A DNA stretch of 46,643 bases from a virus, in the IMG/VR virus record IMGVR_UViG_3300033145_000583, positions 1-46,643 of that record. One strand, 5' to 3'. Position 1 is the first letter of the stretch, and each line of letters opens with the position of its first letter. The position numbers were made by a program, and so were the translations under genes. This document shows positions 15,264 to 25,442 of the stretch, piece by piece. Under the pieces are notes generated by a model. That model was not told where the DNA came from. It was given only the letters and a program-made list of their open reading frames with translations, and ran no database searches.

Positions 15264-17018
15264 CTACCCGTAGTAATAAGGGTTATCCATAGCTGCTTTT
15301 TGTTGGTTCCACGTCGTTCCCCCACCAGTAGTTGGCCCTGGAGGACCTCCTCCGGCTATTTCCATCCCAGAACCAACAACATTACCTAATAACTTTCCGG
15401 CGGGTCCGGAAATCTGGCTCATTATACTCGGCGTTTGAGTACCCGCTATGCCCATGTAGTTATACGCCGGCTGGTTGGCCTGAGCCAATAACATACTTAA
15501 TCTGGGATCCATGCCCGGCTGCTGCATCTGCCACTTCTGGAAGTCCGCAGTGGCTTGGGCCTGAGCCTGCTGTTGTGAGGTCGCTGCCTGCTGTGCACCG
15601 TAACCTAACATGCCAAGACCGCCCTGTACGCCTAACTGCTGTGCTCCCAGTCCTCCGGTCATTTGCATCTGGGCGGCTTGTAACTGCCTGTTTTGTTGGG
15701 CCTGCGAAGCCCCATACTGCCTGTCTCTCGACGCTTGTTCTGCGGCAAAAGCTTGTGGAGCCAACTGCCCGTAAATCCCTTGCATCATTTCGCCTGCCGA
15801 TCTACCAAGAACGTCGTACATTCCCGAACTCCGTGCTGAGTCCTGAGCACCGAAGGCGTTGGCTATCATTGGAAGTGTTCTATTCCCAAAGGTACTAAAG
15901 GCACTTGCCATCATCGGCCCACCGACCCTGTTCAGGTAGTCGTTCATATCGAAGCCGCCGAACTGCTGCTCGAACTGCTGAGGATTGAACTGGGCGGCTT
16001 GTCGGGCCTGCTGTTGCTGTTGTTGCTGTTGTAAGTTCCAATCCTGCTGAAGACTCTGCTGCCCTTCAAGGCCGGTCTGAGCCGTACCCATCAACCCTGT
16101 CAATCTGTCAATCTCAGACTGGTCTCTTGTCTGTTCGGAAGTTAATCTTGATAAGTCCTTCTGTGCCCTGCTATAATCTCGTTCGGCCCCCTGTGTTTCG
16201 TCTCTTGCCCTTCTCGCGTCCCTACCACTCAACTCCCTGCCTTGGAGTTGTTCTATCTGGTTTTCGTATTGCCTTCTCTGTGAATCCGCAGCTCTTCTTT
16301 CGTCCCTATCGCCACCTACACCAAGAGCATCCATATTAGCTTGTATCTCAGCTATTTGAGCCTGTTTAGCGGCTTCAGCCTCGGCTTGCTGGGCCTGTTG
16401 TGCTTCGTAACCACCAATCCGTTCCCGATACTGTTCCATCCTTGGGGCGTAACGATCCATGCCCTGTTGGAGACGGGATATTTGACTTTCATAACCACCG
16501 ATCTGCTTACCAAACTGATCCATAGATGAAGTATCAAAAGGCGTTTGATACGTCTGGCCTGAGAACTGGCCCAATCCCTGCATACCCAAAGCGTAGTTGG
16601 GATTAACGCCGCCCATCATACCCATGCCCATACTCGTAGCCTGACCACCTGTTCGTTGGGCCTGCGCCGACAAAGGCGTAGTGCCAGCCGCTAATGAAAA
16701 GTCCGGGGCCTCACCCCTCTTGGTAAACAAACCCTCCTGACCGCCAGCGGGGAAGTTCTGAGCGTTGGTTATCTTGGTTTGTATAGCATCCATTTTCTGC
16801 TGCCATTGCGTGGCGTAGGCTTCGTGACCGCCCCATGCAGCAGCATCGTCCCGATTCTTTGTGGCTATTTCCAGTTCCTTTTGCAACGCCGCAATATCAA
16901 CATCCCCTTGCGCCGGTACGCCGCCAAGTAACCCTGCGGCCATATCCATGAGGTTCTGCTGGCCGGGAGTGCTGGTGTTTAATTGTCGTATGCTCGGATC
17001 GGTATCGTTAGAGTCCAT
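15264..17018 (-). CDS. Gln-rich coiled-coil internal virion protein
   Basis: A 584-residue protein dominated by Gln, Ala and Gly. It includes a poly-Gln run near residue 335, a long coiled coil (about 180-330) and a Met/Gly-rich region (about 125-150). Such compositions are typical of podovirus ejection proteins that form a trans-envelope conduit. It starts at 17018 behind TTGGAGG. Gene order (fibre genes, then this, then polyvalent protein, then lysis) fits. The function is inferred from composition and position, not from a sequence match. Confidence 0.65.
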   Translation of the reverse strand: MDSNDTDPSIRQLNTSTPGQQNLMDMAAGLLGGVPAQGDVDIAALQKELEIATKNRDDAAAWGGHEAYATQWQQKMDAIQTKITNAQNFPAGGQEGLFTKRGEAPDFSLAAGTTPLSAQAQRTGGQATSMGMGMMGGVNPNYALGMQGLGQFSGQTYQTPFDTSSMDQFGKQIGGYESQISRLQQGMDRYAPRMEQYRERIGGYEAQQAQQAEAEAAKQAQIAEIQANMDALGVGGDRDERRAADSQRRQYENQIEQLQGRELSGRDARRARDETQGAERDYSRAQKDLSRLTSEQTRDQSEIDRLTGLMGTAQTGLEGQQSLQQDWNLQQQQQQQQARQAAQFNPQQFEQQFGGFDMNDYLNRVGGPMMASAFSTFGNRTLPMIANAFGAQDSARSSGMYDVLGRSAGEMMQGIYGQLAPQAFAAEQASRDRQYGASQAQQNRQLQAAQMQMTGGLGAQQLGVQGGLGMLGYGAQQAATSQQQAQAQATADFQKWQMQQPGMDPRLSMLLAQANQPAYNYMGIAGTQTPSIMSQISGPAGKLLGNVVGSGMEIAGGGPPGPTTGGGTTWNQQKAAMDNPYYYG

Positions 17019-17493
17019 TTTGTTCCTCCAATGGTAATTCCATAGTTACTGACTTTGCTCTTACCCATCCCCTGCGCTCGTAGACTTTGGGATGAGTGGT
17101 TGACGCCTGTATATTAGGCAGTAGTTCGAGTTTTAATTTCTTGAGCATAGCTTTCACTTCATTTCTTTTGGGGATGCTTCGTATAACCTCTGTTGCGTAT
17201 TTAGATACCTTACCACCATTATCCTGGTATTCTTTATTCATCGAAAGAATAACAACCGCAAACTGGCCGCTGAATAGGTTGATTTGCGCATAGAGGAATC
17301 CCTTGATAGCATTGTCTTTATCCGAGAACACGCCAATGATTTTAGATTCATCTACCAGTAAAAACGGAAGAAGAATGAAGAACCTTTCCGTAGTAAAGTT
17401 CTTGTCCCTGGCCTGGTCGATTAGGCTTCGCGGAACCAAATCAGCATTAGCTGGATGAGTTAGTCGAATAAATTTTAAGTCTTTGATTTCCAT
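17008..17493 (-). CDS. GNAT-like protein (161 aa)
   Basis: A 161-residue protein with alternating strands and helices like a GNAT acetyltransferase: IIGVFSDKDNAIKGFLYAQI, FAVVILSMNKEYQDNGG, then a C-terminal HPKVYERRGWVRAKSVTMEL. That ending is typical of the last GNAT strands. The acetyl-CoA loop (Q/R-x-x-G-x-G/A) is not clear, so it may be catalytically inactive. Its stop lies inside the next virion gene, suggesting a virion-linked role. The start is one base after the previous stop with no strong RBS, so coupled translation is likely. Confidence 0.6.
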   Translation of the reverse strand: MEIKDLKFIRLTHPANADLVPRSLIDQARDKNFTTERFFILLPFLLVDESKIIGVFSDKDNAIKGFLYAQINLFSGQFAVVILSMNKEYQDNGGKVSKYATEVIRSIPKRNEVKAMLKKLKLELLPNIQASTTHPKVYERRGWVRAKSVTMELPLEEQNGL

Positions 17494-17494
17494 A

Positions 17495-18310
17495 TTAGTA
17501 GATAAAGATTACTTGTCCTCCTGATGGCGGTGCACCGCCTATCCCGCCATACCACCACAACGGAAATACCGGCTCGAACATCTGGAAGGGATTGGCGTAG
17601 AGGTCGGATATTTCTCTGGCGGTGAGGGCACGGTTGTAAACCATTATATGGTCGAATAATGTAGGACTATTATAGCTGTTACTGCCCAATTCAACATCTG
17701 TTCCTGTAACAGCATTAATATCAGTTCGTGTAGTCGTTCCTAAAAGCATCCCATCCATAAAATACTCAAAATGGCCGCCTTGTTTCGTTAACACCCATTG
17801 CTGCCATTTACCGAGTTGAATTGGAGGGGATCCAAAGTATGAATAATCAGATGAAATACCATCACCATACAATACCTGAAATCTGTCCATGTCAACCCTG
17901 CGATAAACCGTCATTCTGTAATAATCAGAAAAAGCAGAGCTGACAATATGCCAATCTTGTTCTTCACTAATTACTTTAATCCAGGCAAGTACAGTGAAGT
18001 CAGAAAAATCCCATTTTGGGTTTGCTACATTTACATAATCGCCATTACCAAACGAAAGACAAGGGCCAAATTTGCCTGAAACAAAATGAGTGTCGCTTTC
18101 TAATGTCCCGTCATTCCCATTCCCGCTTACATCCTGAACGATCTTTCCATCGTTCTCGTTAAATATCCAGAAGCCTGCGAGACCATCAGTAAGAGGATGA
18201 CTCCAGTTTATCTGTTGGCCGAGCCACGGCTTCTGGTCGGGATACTCCCAAAACTGAGCCTGTGCCGCAACACACAACAAAAGCGTAAGTAGAAGAGCTT
18301 TCTTTATCAT
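17495..18310 (-). CDS. LamG-domain protein with Sec signal peptide
   Basis: A 271-residue protein. It begins with a textbook signal peptide (MIKKALLLTLLLCVAAQAQ, likely cut after AQA). A concanavalin-like LamG fold follows (about residues 35-235): GLAGFWIFNEN, GNGNDGTL, FSDFTVLAWIKV and YNRALTAREISDLYANPF are all typical of Laminin_G_3 domains. The C-terminus is Trp/Gly-rich. LamG domains bind glycans, so a receptor- or polysaccharide-binding fibre tip is likely. A signal peptide is unexpected for a virion protein. Confidence 0.8.
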   Translation of the reverse strand: MIKKALLLTLLLCVAAQAQFWEYPDQKPWLGQQINWSHPLTDGLAGFWIFNENDGKIVQDVSGNGNDGTLESDTHFVSGKFGPCLSFGNGDYVNVANPKWDFSDFTVLAWIKVISEEQDWHIVSSAFSDYYRMTVYRRVDMDRFQVLYGDGISSDYSYFGSPPIQLGKWQQWVLTKQGGHFEYFMDGMLLGTTTRTDINAVTGTDVELGSNSYNSPTLFDHIMVYNRALTAREISDLYANPFQMFEPVFPLWWYGGIGGAPPSGGQVIFIY

Positions 18311-18975
18311 AGTCCTGTCGTTACCGTCTTACCAACCTTCCAGTTAAGCGAACTTGCAGTACCATCACCGTCATAACCATTGTTACATATTACCCTTGCC
18401 CTCGAACCAGCCCCCAACGGAACCATAACCGTTTTGGCAAAAGCAACATCCCACAAAAGAGTAGAAACGGCGTGCTCATTTGTAGTTCCATCCTGAATAG
18501 TAAAACTGGTATCATTTGTGAAGTTTGTTATCCATACCAATTCAGAATTGACAAGCGTGCCGTCCTCGATTGCAATCCACTTTCCCATCGGTTCGGTTTC
18601 GTAGCCGCCACCCGTATTCGATATAGTTATCGTTGTGGACGTCGCCACTAAGGGATCGTCGTCAATGGGTTCGGCGTCACCGTCGCCGTTAAGAGCAAGG
18701 AACACATGAAAGTCCGTCCAATCCTCATCTCCTGAACTATTGGCCGATACCTGTATTCTGAACTCAGTGCCCTCGTGGGCATCATTCATATCGGTAAATC
18801 CCCAGAGATGGATTGCCGTAACGTAATTGGCTGAAATATCAATTACCGTACTCTCATCAGTAGCATCCTCGGCAACAGCAGACCAGTCATCTATAATACT
18901 GGAGGTTACGGTTATCGCCGCCTGAGCCGAAGAACAGAAAGCAAGCACAATTAAAATTATTAGTATTCGTTTCAT
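18307..18975 (-). CDS. Beta-rich fibre-type protein with signal peptide
   Basis: A 222-residue protein. The N-terminal signal peptide (MKRILIILIVLAFCSSAQA, AQA cut site) is followed by a Thr/Asp-rich beta-strand protein with TSTTITISNTGGGYETEP and a C-terminal LNWKVGKTVTTGL. No family is recognised. RBS AAGGAG. It overlaps the LamG gene by 4 bases and probably forms part of the same fibre or adhesion apparatus. Confidence 0.7.
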   Translation of the reverse strand: MKRILIILIVLAFCSSAQAAITVTSSIIDDWSAVAEDATDESTVIDISANYVTAIHLWGFTDMNDAHEGTEFRIQVSANSSGDEDWTDFHVFLALNGDGDAEPIDDDPLVATSTTITISNTGGGYETEPMGKWIAIEDGTLVNSELVWITNFTNDTSFTIQDGTTNEHAVSTLLWDVAFAKTVMVPLGAGSRARVICNNGYDGDGTASSLNWKVGKTVTTGL

Positions 18976-18984
18976 TATTTCTCC

Positions 18985-19260
18985 TTATGTTACGTTTTCA
19001 TTCAACCACGTTACGGCTGTATTCAATTTCGCGGCATTGAAAGTGTTTATCTCTGACTTGCAACTATCAAGAAATTCCTGCATCTTCTCTTGCAATTTCT
19101 TTACTTCATCTTCAATGTCGGACTCGCTGTTGTAATCCAATCTGAAGTCTTTCGCCGCCCAATCCACGCCGTTATCTTTTACGGTTTCCCTCATAGTAAT
19201 CATCTTATTACCGTGAGACTCTTTTACACTTACTTTGATAATTTCTTTTGTAACTGCCAT
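18985..19260 (-). CDS. Hypothetical protein (91 aa), fibre chaperone candidate
   Basis: A 91-residue protein, with a beta-rich first half and a helical second half (VKKLQEKMQEFLDSCKSEI). It has no signal peptide, unlike the genes on both sides. RBS TTAGGAG. A small cytoplasmic assembly factor between fibre genes is possible, but this is speculation from position. Confidence 0.6.
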   Translation of the reverse strand: MAVTKEIIKVSVKESHGNKMITMRETVKDNGVDWAAKDFRLDYNSESDIEDEVKKLQEKMQEFLDSCKSEINTFNAAKLNTAVTWLNENVT

Positions 19261-19268
19261 TATTTCTC

Positions 19269-19376
19269 CTAATCTCTATAATCGTTCATGTTTACTGGGC
19301 CGGGTAATACAATTCCCTGTTTCTTAAACTTTTGCCATAATATCTGGTCGTCTTTCGGCGTATACTCTCTTTCCCC
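19269..19376 (-). other. 35-codon in-frame extension after the fibre stop
   Basis: Directly after the TGA of the long fibre gene, the same frame stays open for 35 codons to a TAG. The predicted sequence is protein-like (YTPKDDQILWQKFKKQG, then IVLPGPVNMNDYRD). No ATG, GTG or TTG begins it, although AGGGGAAAGAG sits like an RBS. It may be a UGA-readthrough tail of the fibre, or a small gene that lost its start codon. Confidence 0.5.
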
Positions 19377-22300
19377 TCAATCAACATCTGCTAAGAAATA
19401 TCCACATATACTAATTTTGACCCAGCCGGGATCGTCGGTATCGTCAAAGTCAAGAACGATTAAGGAATCCGCCGCTATCGTATTTGCAGTTATTGTTGTT
19501 TCTTCAGTAGAAAACATAGCCACTTCGTCAGTCTGAATATTAACAGCGTCCACAGTCGCATTATTATCCCAGTCTGAATCAACAGTCTCTACATTAAATT
19601 CCGTATTATCCGTGTCTGACCACGCGCGTATCTTCGTTACAACAAATGACATTCCCGTATTATTTTCCCAAAATGGAAGGGCGTCTCTTGTGGCGTCGGC
19701 TAAGTCGTTAGGTGTAATTATCGTGCATTGAAAAGACTTCTGTTGCTGGCACAAGGCTATCTGTAAAGGCGTATTACCTCCATCAATCGACCTTAAAACC
19801 ACATCGTTAGGCTCGTTTGCACCGTCACTGTCTATTGAAAACTCTCCCACCGCATCAACATCGGGATCAGTCCCGGTCGCGGGCATAATATCGTCCGTAA
19901 TAAACGTCGAAACATCGCTTATTTGAGTAGTAAGCTCTGATAAATCGCTAAGTTCTGTTTCGTAGAGTAAATCAGCAGTATCTGATAAATCCGTAGAAGC
20001 CAACGTCAGTCCGGAACCGCCCCCTGAGAACTCTGTGGCCGCCAAAGTCCCGGAAGTAGCATCGTATGTCAGGGCACCGTCAGTTTTTGGGGCAGCGGTC
20101 GTCACAGCACCACCTATGAGCAATACATAGTCGCCCGCATAGGTACTGTCAACTGTGGTTAACATATCAACGCCACCTGATGCACCAGAGTCGTAAACGG
20201 CTTTTGTCATATCACCAGCACCGCCAGCCGTCCATACCAAAGCACCGGGGTCATCGTCCCACATTAGGATTCTGTCAGCATCGGGGTCAGCGGGGAATAT
20301 GGTATCCGAACCGCCAACAGCAAGAACTCCCTCTATTTCATTGGCGTTATAAACTGCTATATCCGCTCCTTCGGTAAGAGTTCCACCATTGAGAGCGCCT
20401 GTAACGTCCAGGCCCCCTGTAAGCGTCCCCACGGCCTCGCCATCGGCACAATTCAAGGTTATGTTGAAGTTATCCCCATCCTCATATAAAGTCAGCACAC
20501 CGGCGTCGTAGAGGCTCAGATTGCCTGCTGCGGAGGTTGCTGTACCAACTGTAACCGCCCCAACTACATTCAACGCCCCGCCAAGAAGGTTTGCCGCCGT
20601 GCCATTTTGGTAAATACCATAGTCTATACCATCGGCCTCGTTAAGATAGACACCGTAAACAGTACCGGTAGCACCTTGATCGTCGTCTATGTCGATTTTG
20701 AGACCAAAAACATCACCACCAACCGCCGTTACAGCCTCTTCGATATCTATGTTAATATGTACGCCAAGCACATCATCTGTAACGGTATCGAGATTTATAT
20801 CAACTTCTTGGTACAATCCGATGAAGTCGTCGGCAGCAGTTCCCCCGTTAAGCCTTGCTATCGACTGTATTCCTAACACATCATCAGTCCCAACACCAAT
20901 AGTTCCGGCACTTATAGTAGATTGAAAATAGCCGCCAACCAAGTCTCCTATCGTACTGTCTCCATCATTCAATTGCATCGACGAATAAACACCATACATA
21001 TTATCGGCTTGGTCTGTAGCCCCAGCAGTTTTTATCGTGTTTACTTTTAGTCCATACTCTGCAACAGTTGTATCTATTGTTGTGTCGTATATTGTTAACC
21101 ATCCATTAAGTTCTACATTGTCTGCAACAAAATTCAAGCCCGTTGTTGCAGTCACTTGAACATCTTCCGAGCTTTGTATAACTTCAAGCTGCTGCGTACC
21201 AGCGGCATCGCTCATTATAAGGTAATGGCTGTTCGTGTCGCCATCATCGGTAAAGGCTAAAGTCAGGAGTTCCGAATCGCCATCAAGGTCAGCATGAGTA
21301 TTACTAATAGTTATACCAACCCATTCATCGTCAGAACTTGTATAAATACCTGTCTCAGCAGCATCAAAGGATATTGAGCCGGAACCTGTCGGGTCGGCTA
21401 TATCGTCATAGTCAGGAGCACCACCCGAATCAGCATCGGCCTCCCACACGACTTTATGAGTTCCGGCATCGTATTTGAGAATATTATTATCGGCACCGGG
21501 ATAACCCGCCGAACCAAAAAAGTATATTGCCTCAGTACCATCATGGGCGTTTATTACACCGGAAGTAATCGTAGCTCCATCGCCGTCGGTATCGAATCCG
21601 AACTCGCCGTCAGAGTCCGGGGTGGAATCCCCGAATATCATTGCTCCAGTTGCCACGGTTTCAGAGACAACCGCGTTGCCATTTAGAGTAATGACATCAG
21701 CCTCAAGTGTACCGTCAAAGTAACCATCCTTGAATTGAGCAGCGGCGGTGCCAATATCTATATCGTCGTCGGTAATAGGAGCAAAAACACCGTCGTAAAA
21801 CGTGACTTGTTCGGTGGTCGTCGCCGCACCGTCAGGTGCAAGAGCCAGAACTATTTCCGTAGGAAGATCGTTGTTACCGGCATCGCCATGAACACGAGCC
21901 ATTATCTTAGCCCCAAAGTTCATGTCGTTATCGGTATCATCCCATCCAAAGAACCCAAACTGGCCTAATATATCGTTATCAACTACTTGTGTAGGCGCAG
22001 CATGAATTCCTCTTGCTCTTGCAATTATCATTGTAGGCGAATGTGTATCGGACGCCCTGTCCATGTAAGAAACGTATTTATTCGCAACATCGTCACCGTG
22101 AACGCTGAATTGTATCTCTTTAGTTACTCCGTTAAGGCTAATTGTGTGATGGGAATCGACACCAACAGCAAGAAAACCATCTATGTTTGTATCGCCATCT
22201 TCTTGTATATTGAACACAACGCCACCAGCGTCCTCGCATTTGAAGTAATCCGCGTTGTCTTGGTCGTCGTCAACGCTGTATATCAAGTGCATCAGGTAAG

Positions 22301-23264
22301 TGTTCGCAGCTACATCGGCATCAGAATCGTTGATAGTAAAGAATGACCCCGCACTATCTTCGGCTGTAGTCCATGTTACCGTTTCGTCATCGTCGAAGTC
22401 AATTATAGACGCCGCATCAGGGTCGCCTATATCATCATAAGCCGTTGCACCACCATCGTTGTCGTCGTCTTTCATATAGAAGCCATCGGCGTCGGCGTCG
22501 TAAGCCACTACATGGTCGTCGTCTGTGGCATCAGTTTCAAGATCGACAAGAATCCTTACGCTATTATTGTCATACCATCTTAAACCGCCGCCGGACATTC
22601 CGGTTACATCGTTATCATAGACTATCGTTCCCGCCCCGGCAGGGTCTGCGTTAGCACCCGTCAACAGAATAGATGTCGTGAAAGATGGAGCCGTTGCGAA
22701 AACCGCCTTCCCAGTTCCGGTTTCGTCGGATATTTCATCTAACAACTGGGCCGATGTCGTACCGCCAAAAAAGCCTAAATGGTCGGTAGCATTGGGGACG
22801 GCGTTGGCACCTTCCAGAAGCGACGTTGCACTCAACGCACCTGTATTGGAATTAAAGGCTAAGGACGCCGCTGTCTTGCCGCCCAAACTGCCCGTGGCGG
22901 CGGTAACAAACGCCGGGAAACAAGTTGTGTCCGTAGTCTCATCTTCTACCGTAACCGTCGTAGCCAAAGTCGCTAAGTCTATAGTGATATTATTGGCGAC
23001 ATAAGCATCGACGATCGCCGTGCCATTCCACACACCCGTTCCTATCGTACCTAAAGTCGTTATGCTTGTAGACCCTATCCACGAGGCAAGGAAATTGGCG
23101 TAGGTAATCTTCTTATCAAGAGGCGAACCAGCAGGGTCGCGAACCAGATAAACCAAGTCTGTAGCCGCTGGGGTCGTAACAGCAGTGAAGTCTATAAGGT
23201 TAGGGTCAGCCGCATTGACCACGCTACTTATTAAAATAACTAATATAATAATTGCTTTTTTCAT
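19377..23264 (-). CDS. Long acidic tail fibre with signal peptide
   Basis: A 1295-residue fibre-type protein. Residues 1-18 form a signal-like segment (MKKAIIILVILISSVVNA). The next part (DPNLIDFTAVTTPAATDLVY, ITYANFLASW) is a typical fibre N-terminal repeat unit. The body is Asp/Gly/Thr-rich with recurring blocks such as AYDDIGDPDA and DYDDIADPTG, each followed by alternating strands. This suggests repeated beta-structural modules, perhaps calcium-stabilised. The start has GGTGGAG upstream. It may be the long receptor fibre. The frame continues beyond the TGA stop. Confidence 0.8.
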   Translation of the reverse strand: MKKAIIILVILISSVVNAADPNLIDFTAVTTPAATDLVYLVRDPAGSPLDKKITYANFLASWIGSTSITTLGTIGTGVWNGTAIVDAYVANNITIDLATLATTVTVEDETTDTTCFPAFVTAATGSLGGKTAASLAFNSNTGALSATSLLEGANAVPNATDHLGFFGGTTSAQLLDEISDETGTGKAVFATAPSFTTSILLTGANADPAGAGTIVYDNDVTGMSGGGLRWYDNNSVRILVDLETDATDDDHVVAYDADADGFYMKDDDNDGGATAYDDIGDPDAASIIDFDDDETVTWTTAEDSAGSFFTINDSDADVAANTYLMHLIYSVDDDQDNADYFKCEDAGGVVFNIQEDGDTNIDGFLAVGVDSHHTISLNGVTKEIQFSVHGDDVANKYVSYMDRASDTHSPTMIIARARGIHAAPTQVVDNDILGQFGFFGWDDTDNDMNFGAKIMARVHGDAGNNDLPTEIVLALAPDGAATTTEQVTFYDGVFAPITDDDIDIGTAAAQFKDGYFDGTLEADVITLNGNAVVSETVATGAMIFGDSTPDSDGEFGFDTDGDGATITSGVINAHDGTEAIYFFGSAGYPGADNNILKYDAGTHKVVWEADADSGGAPDYDDIADPTGSGSISFDAAETGIYTSSDDEWVGITISNTHADLDGDSELLTLAFTDDGDTNSHYLIMSDAAGTQQLEVIQSSEDVQVTATTGLNFVADNVELNGWLTIYDTTIDTTVAEYGLKVNTIKTAGATDQADNMYGVYSSMQLNDGDSTIGDLVGGYFQSTISAGTIGVGTDDVLGIQSIARLNGGTAADDFIGLYQEVDINLDTVTDDVLGVHINIDIEEAVTAVGGDVFGLKIDIDDDQGATGTVYGVYLNEADGIDYGIYQNGTAANLLGGALNVVGAVTVGTATSAAGNLSLYDAGVLTLYEDGDNFNITLNCADGEAVGTLTGGLDVTGALNGGTLTEGADIAVYNANEIEGVLAVGGSDTIFPADPDADRILMWDDDPGALVWTAGGAGDMTKAVYDSGASGGVDMLTTVDSTYAGDYVLLIGGAVTTAAPKTDGALTYDATSGTLAATEFSGGGSGLTLASTDLSDTADLLYETELSDLSELTTQISDVSTFITDDIMPATGTDPDVDAVGEFSIDSDGANEPNDVVLRSIDGGNTPLQIALCQQQKSFQCTIITPNDLADATRDALPFWENNTGMSFVVTKIRAWSDTDNTEFNVETVDSDWDNNATVDAVNIQTDEVAMFSTEETTITANTIAADSLIVLDFDDTDDPGWVKISICGYFLADVD

Positions 23265-23267
23265 TAC

Positions 23268-25442
23268 TTATGCTCCACCAGTATTGTCTGCGCTTACATC
23301 TACAAATCCCAACAATCGCCATACCGAAGTTGTTGTTCCCGGCGTTTCGCATATCCACCTTGTTACATCGCCGGAAGCCGTAACAATATCAAGACTACTC
23401 CCTATCAACCTATCCGCCGGAGATGTGTTGTAAGTAATGACCTGTTTGGAAATAACAGCGATTTCCTGGCCGTAATAGCCATGATCGAACCTGTCAATCT
23501 CCTCGGCGGCTGTGCCGGAAAGTATCGTATCGCCCATCCCAAGTACCGAAGGAGTAGCGTCAACATTTGCAAAGGACTCAAGATGCTCTTGTCCCAATAC
23601 ATTAACTCTTGGCGACGTACCCGAAGATGAAAACTTTGCCGGGGTAAGTGAACGACCGCCGACAATTACAGTATCGTATCTGGAGTTGTCGTCGAATAAA
23701 ACGTTATAGGTAGCACTTGCAAGATATTGGGCATTAACTGTACAAGCATATGTATCCTCAAAGTGAATCGCATTGGCGGCGTCCGTATAGAACATACTTC
23801 CCGGTGTTACAACAAATCTTTGCACCGACGTAACGCCTTCTTCGCCCAATCTCAGAGCGTCACCGTCATCCATCGAACCGGCGTAAATACACAACTCGCC
23901 GTAAGTTGCTTCTTTAATCCATACACCATTGGCAAAGGTTGATAAGTAAACGCTACCTCTTAACTTGGAACCATCGTCACACAAAAGACCCGTTCCAATA
24001 TCTATCCCGTATAAAACCAAATTATTCAGAACGCAAACACTACCCGCTCCCTCTATGACCAAACCATTACTACGGCATCCGCGAGCCTCGCCGTTAAGGA
24101 CTGTGTAGTTGGAACTAATTAAATGGATGGCGTTTGCAGTGGATTGCTCTGCCGTAATATAAACAACGCCGGAAACCTTGCCGTTAGTACCATCAACCTT
24201 ATAGACTGTTCCGCAAGACCTTGCATTGATGAAAAACATATTCTCGTCGGGAGTGTACAAATCGACCCCAGAGTACATATACACTGCAACGGTACAGTTA
24301 TAAGCGCCGATGTATATTACCTGTGATTCAGTGTTCCCTGTAATCTCTATGCCGGTATCGCAGTTCCATGCAGCTACAGTTGACGGTTCGTGAACAGTGT
24401 TCAAGTGCTTAAACCTAATCCCGATAACAGCGGTGTTGTTATCCATATTGCCGTCAAATATCAACCCGTGTACGGTAACGTACTTCTGGGAACCGCCTGT
24501 CACCGTCATAAGAGTAGTCAAATCGGCACCGTCCGGCTGTGTGATTACCACACCGTGACCCGCGACGTGGACGGGAAGACCCGCTGCTGACGTTACCGTT
24601 AAGGTCGTTTCTACAGAGTACACCCCAGGAGGAAAATAGACAGTACCACCAATGGAAGCAGTGGAGTCAATAGCGGCCTGAATAGCCGTCGAGTCGTCGG
24701 TAACACCGTCACCACGCGCACCGTAATCCTTCACGCTATACGTGTTCTCATTCTGATAATTTACCGTAGTGTATATCTGCGTACCGGATACACTAAAAAA
24801 GTTATTGCCTGAAACTGTTTGAAATGCCCCACCGGTACTTGCCCACGTACTAATCGGAATCTTCTTCCAGAAGTCGGTTGCTACGCATATATATAAATTG
24901 CCGTCGTCCCAGCATATATCACCTTTAACGCCGGTAGACGCGCCACCGGAGATTGTTCGTTCACCTACAATATTTATTGTATCACCCGTAATGTCAAGGT
25001 CTGCTGCTACCACATCACCGTCAGCTGAAACAGCAAAACTGCCGTCGATAAATTCTAACCCGTTAGTATAAGATAATTTGACTATATTAGTCCATATACC
25101 GCTAATCTTCTTCTGTATCTCAAAGTCGTCCGCACTGACTCTGTATATCCGCCAAGTGTCGTCGGCATAAATACCATCCGAACCTGGCAGGGCAAAGTAT
25201 CTTTCCGTAATGTTATTAAGGTCTATTCCTTGATTAACGGCAATCCTTATATTGTCTATGATGTCTGACAACTCGTCTACTAAGGTTCTGATATATAAAT
25301 TGACCAAGTTAGGGTCGTCACTGAGCAAATTCTGCTTCCAGTACGGTAACGGAGATTCGTCGACTTTACTAATCGACCCGTGACCCTTGTTACCTAACAA
25401 CAAAGTAAGTAACAGCAATAATGTCAGTAACGGCTTTTTCAT
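23268..25442 (-). CDS. Tailspike with pectate-lyase-like beta-helix
   Basis: A 724-residue protein. After a hydrophobic N-terminus (MKKPLLTLLLLLTLLLGNKG) and about 200 residues of N-terminal domain comes the hallmark of pectate-lyase-superfamily tailspikes: YSVKDYGARGDGVTDDSTAI, then QAAIDSTASIGGTVYFPPGVY. Beta-helix rungs follow (GLIFDG, GIEITGN, GLVIEGAG). Such spikes degrade or bind capsular polysaccharide or LPS. A Thr/Gly-rich C-terminal domain follows. The start overlaps the upstream stop (ATGA). A leader-like N-terminus on a tailspike is unusual. Confidence 0.85.
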   Translation of the reverse strand: MKKPLLTLLLLLTLLLGNKGHGSISKVDESPLPYWKQNLLSDDPNLVNLYIRTLVDELSDIIDNIRIAVNQGIDLNNITERYFALPGSDGIYADDTWRIYRVSADDFEIQKKISGIWTNIVKLSYTNGLEFIDGSFAVSADGDVVAADLDITGDTINIVGERTISGGASTGVKGDICWDDGNLYICVATDFWKKIPISTWASTGGAFQTVSGNNFFSVSGTQIYTTVNYQNENTYSVKDYGARGDGVTDDSTAIQAAIDSTASIGGTVYFPPGVYSVETTLTVTSAAGLPVHVAGHGVVITQPDGADLTTLMTVTGGSQKYVTVHGLIFDGNMDNNTAVIGIRFKHLNTVHEPSTVAAWNCDTGIEITGNTESQVIYIGAYNCTVAVYMYSGVDLYTPDENMFFINARSCGTVYKVDGTNGKVSGVVYITAEQSTANAIHLISSNYTVLNGEARGCRSNGLVIEGAGSVCVLNNLVLYGIDIGTGLLCDDGSKLRGSVYLSTFANGVWIKEATYGELCIYAGSMDDGDALRLGEEGVTSVQRFVVTPGSMFYTDAANAIHFEDTYACTVNAQYLASATYNVLFDDNSRYDTVIVGGRSLTPAKFSSSGTSPRVNVLGQEHLESFANVDATPSVLGMGDTILSGTAAEEIDRFDHGYYGQEIAVISKQVITYNTSPADRLIGSSLDIVTASGDVTRWICETPGTTTSVWRLLGFVDVSADNTGGA

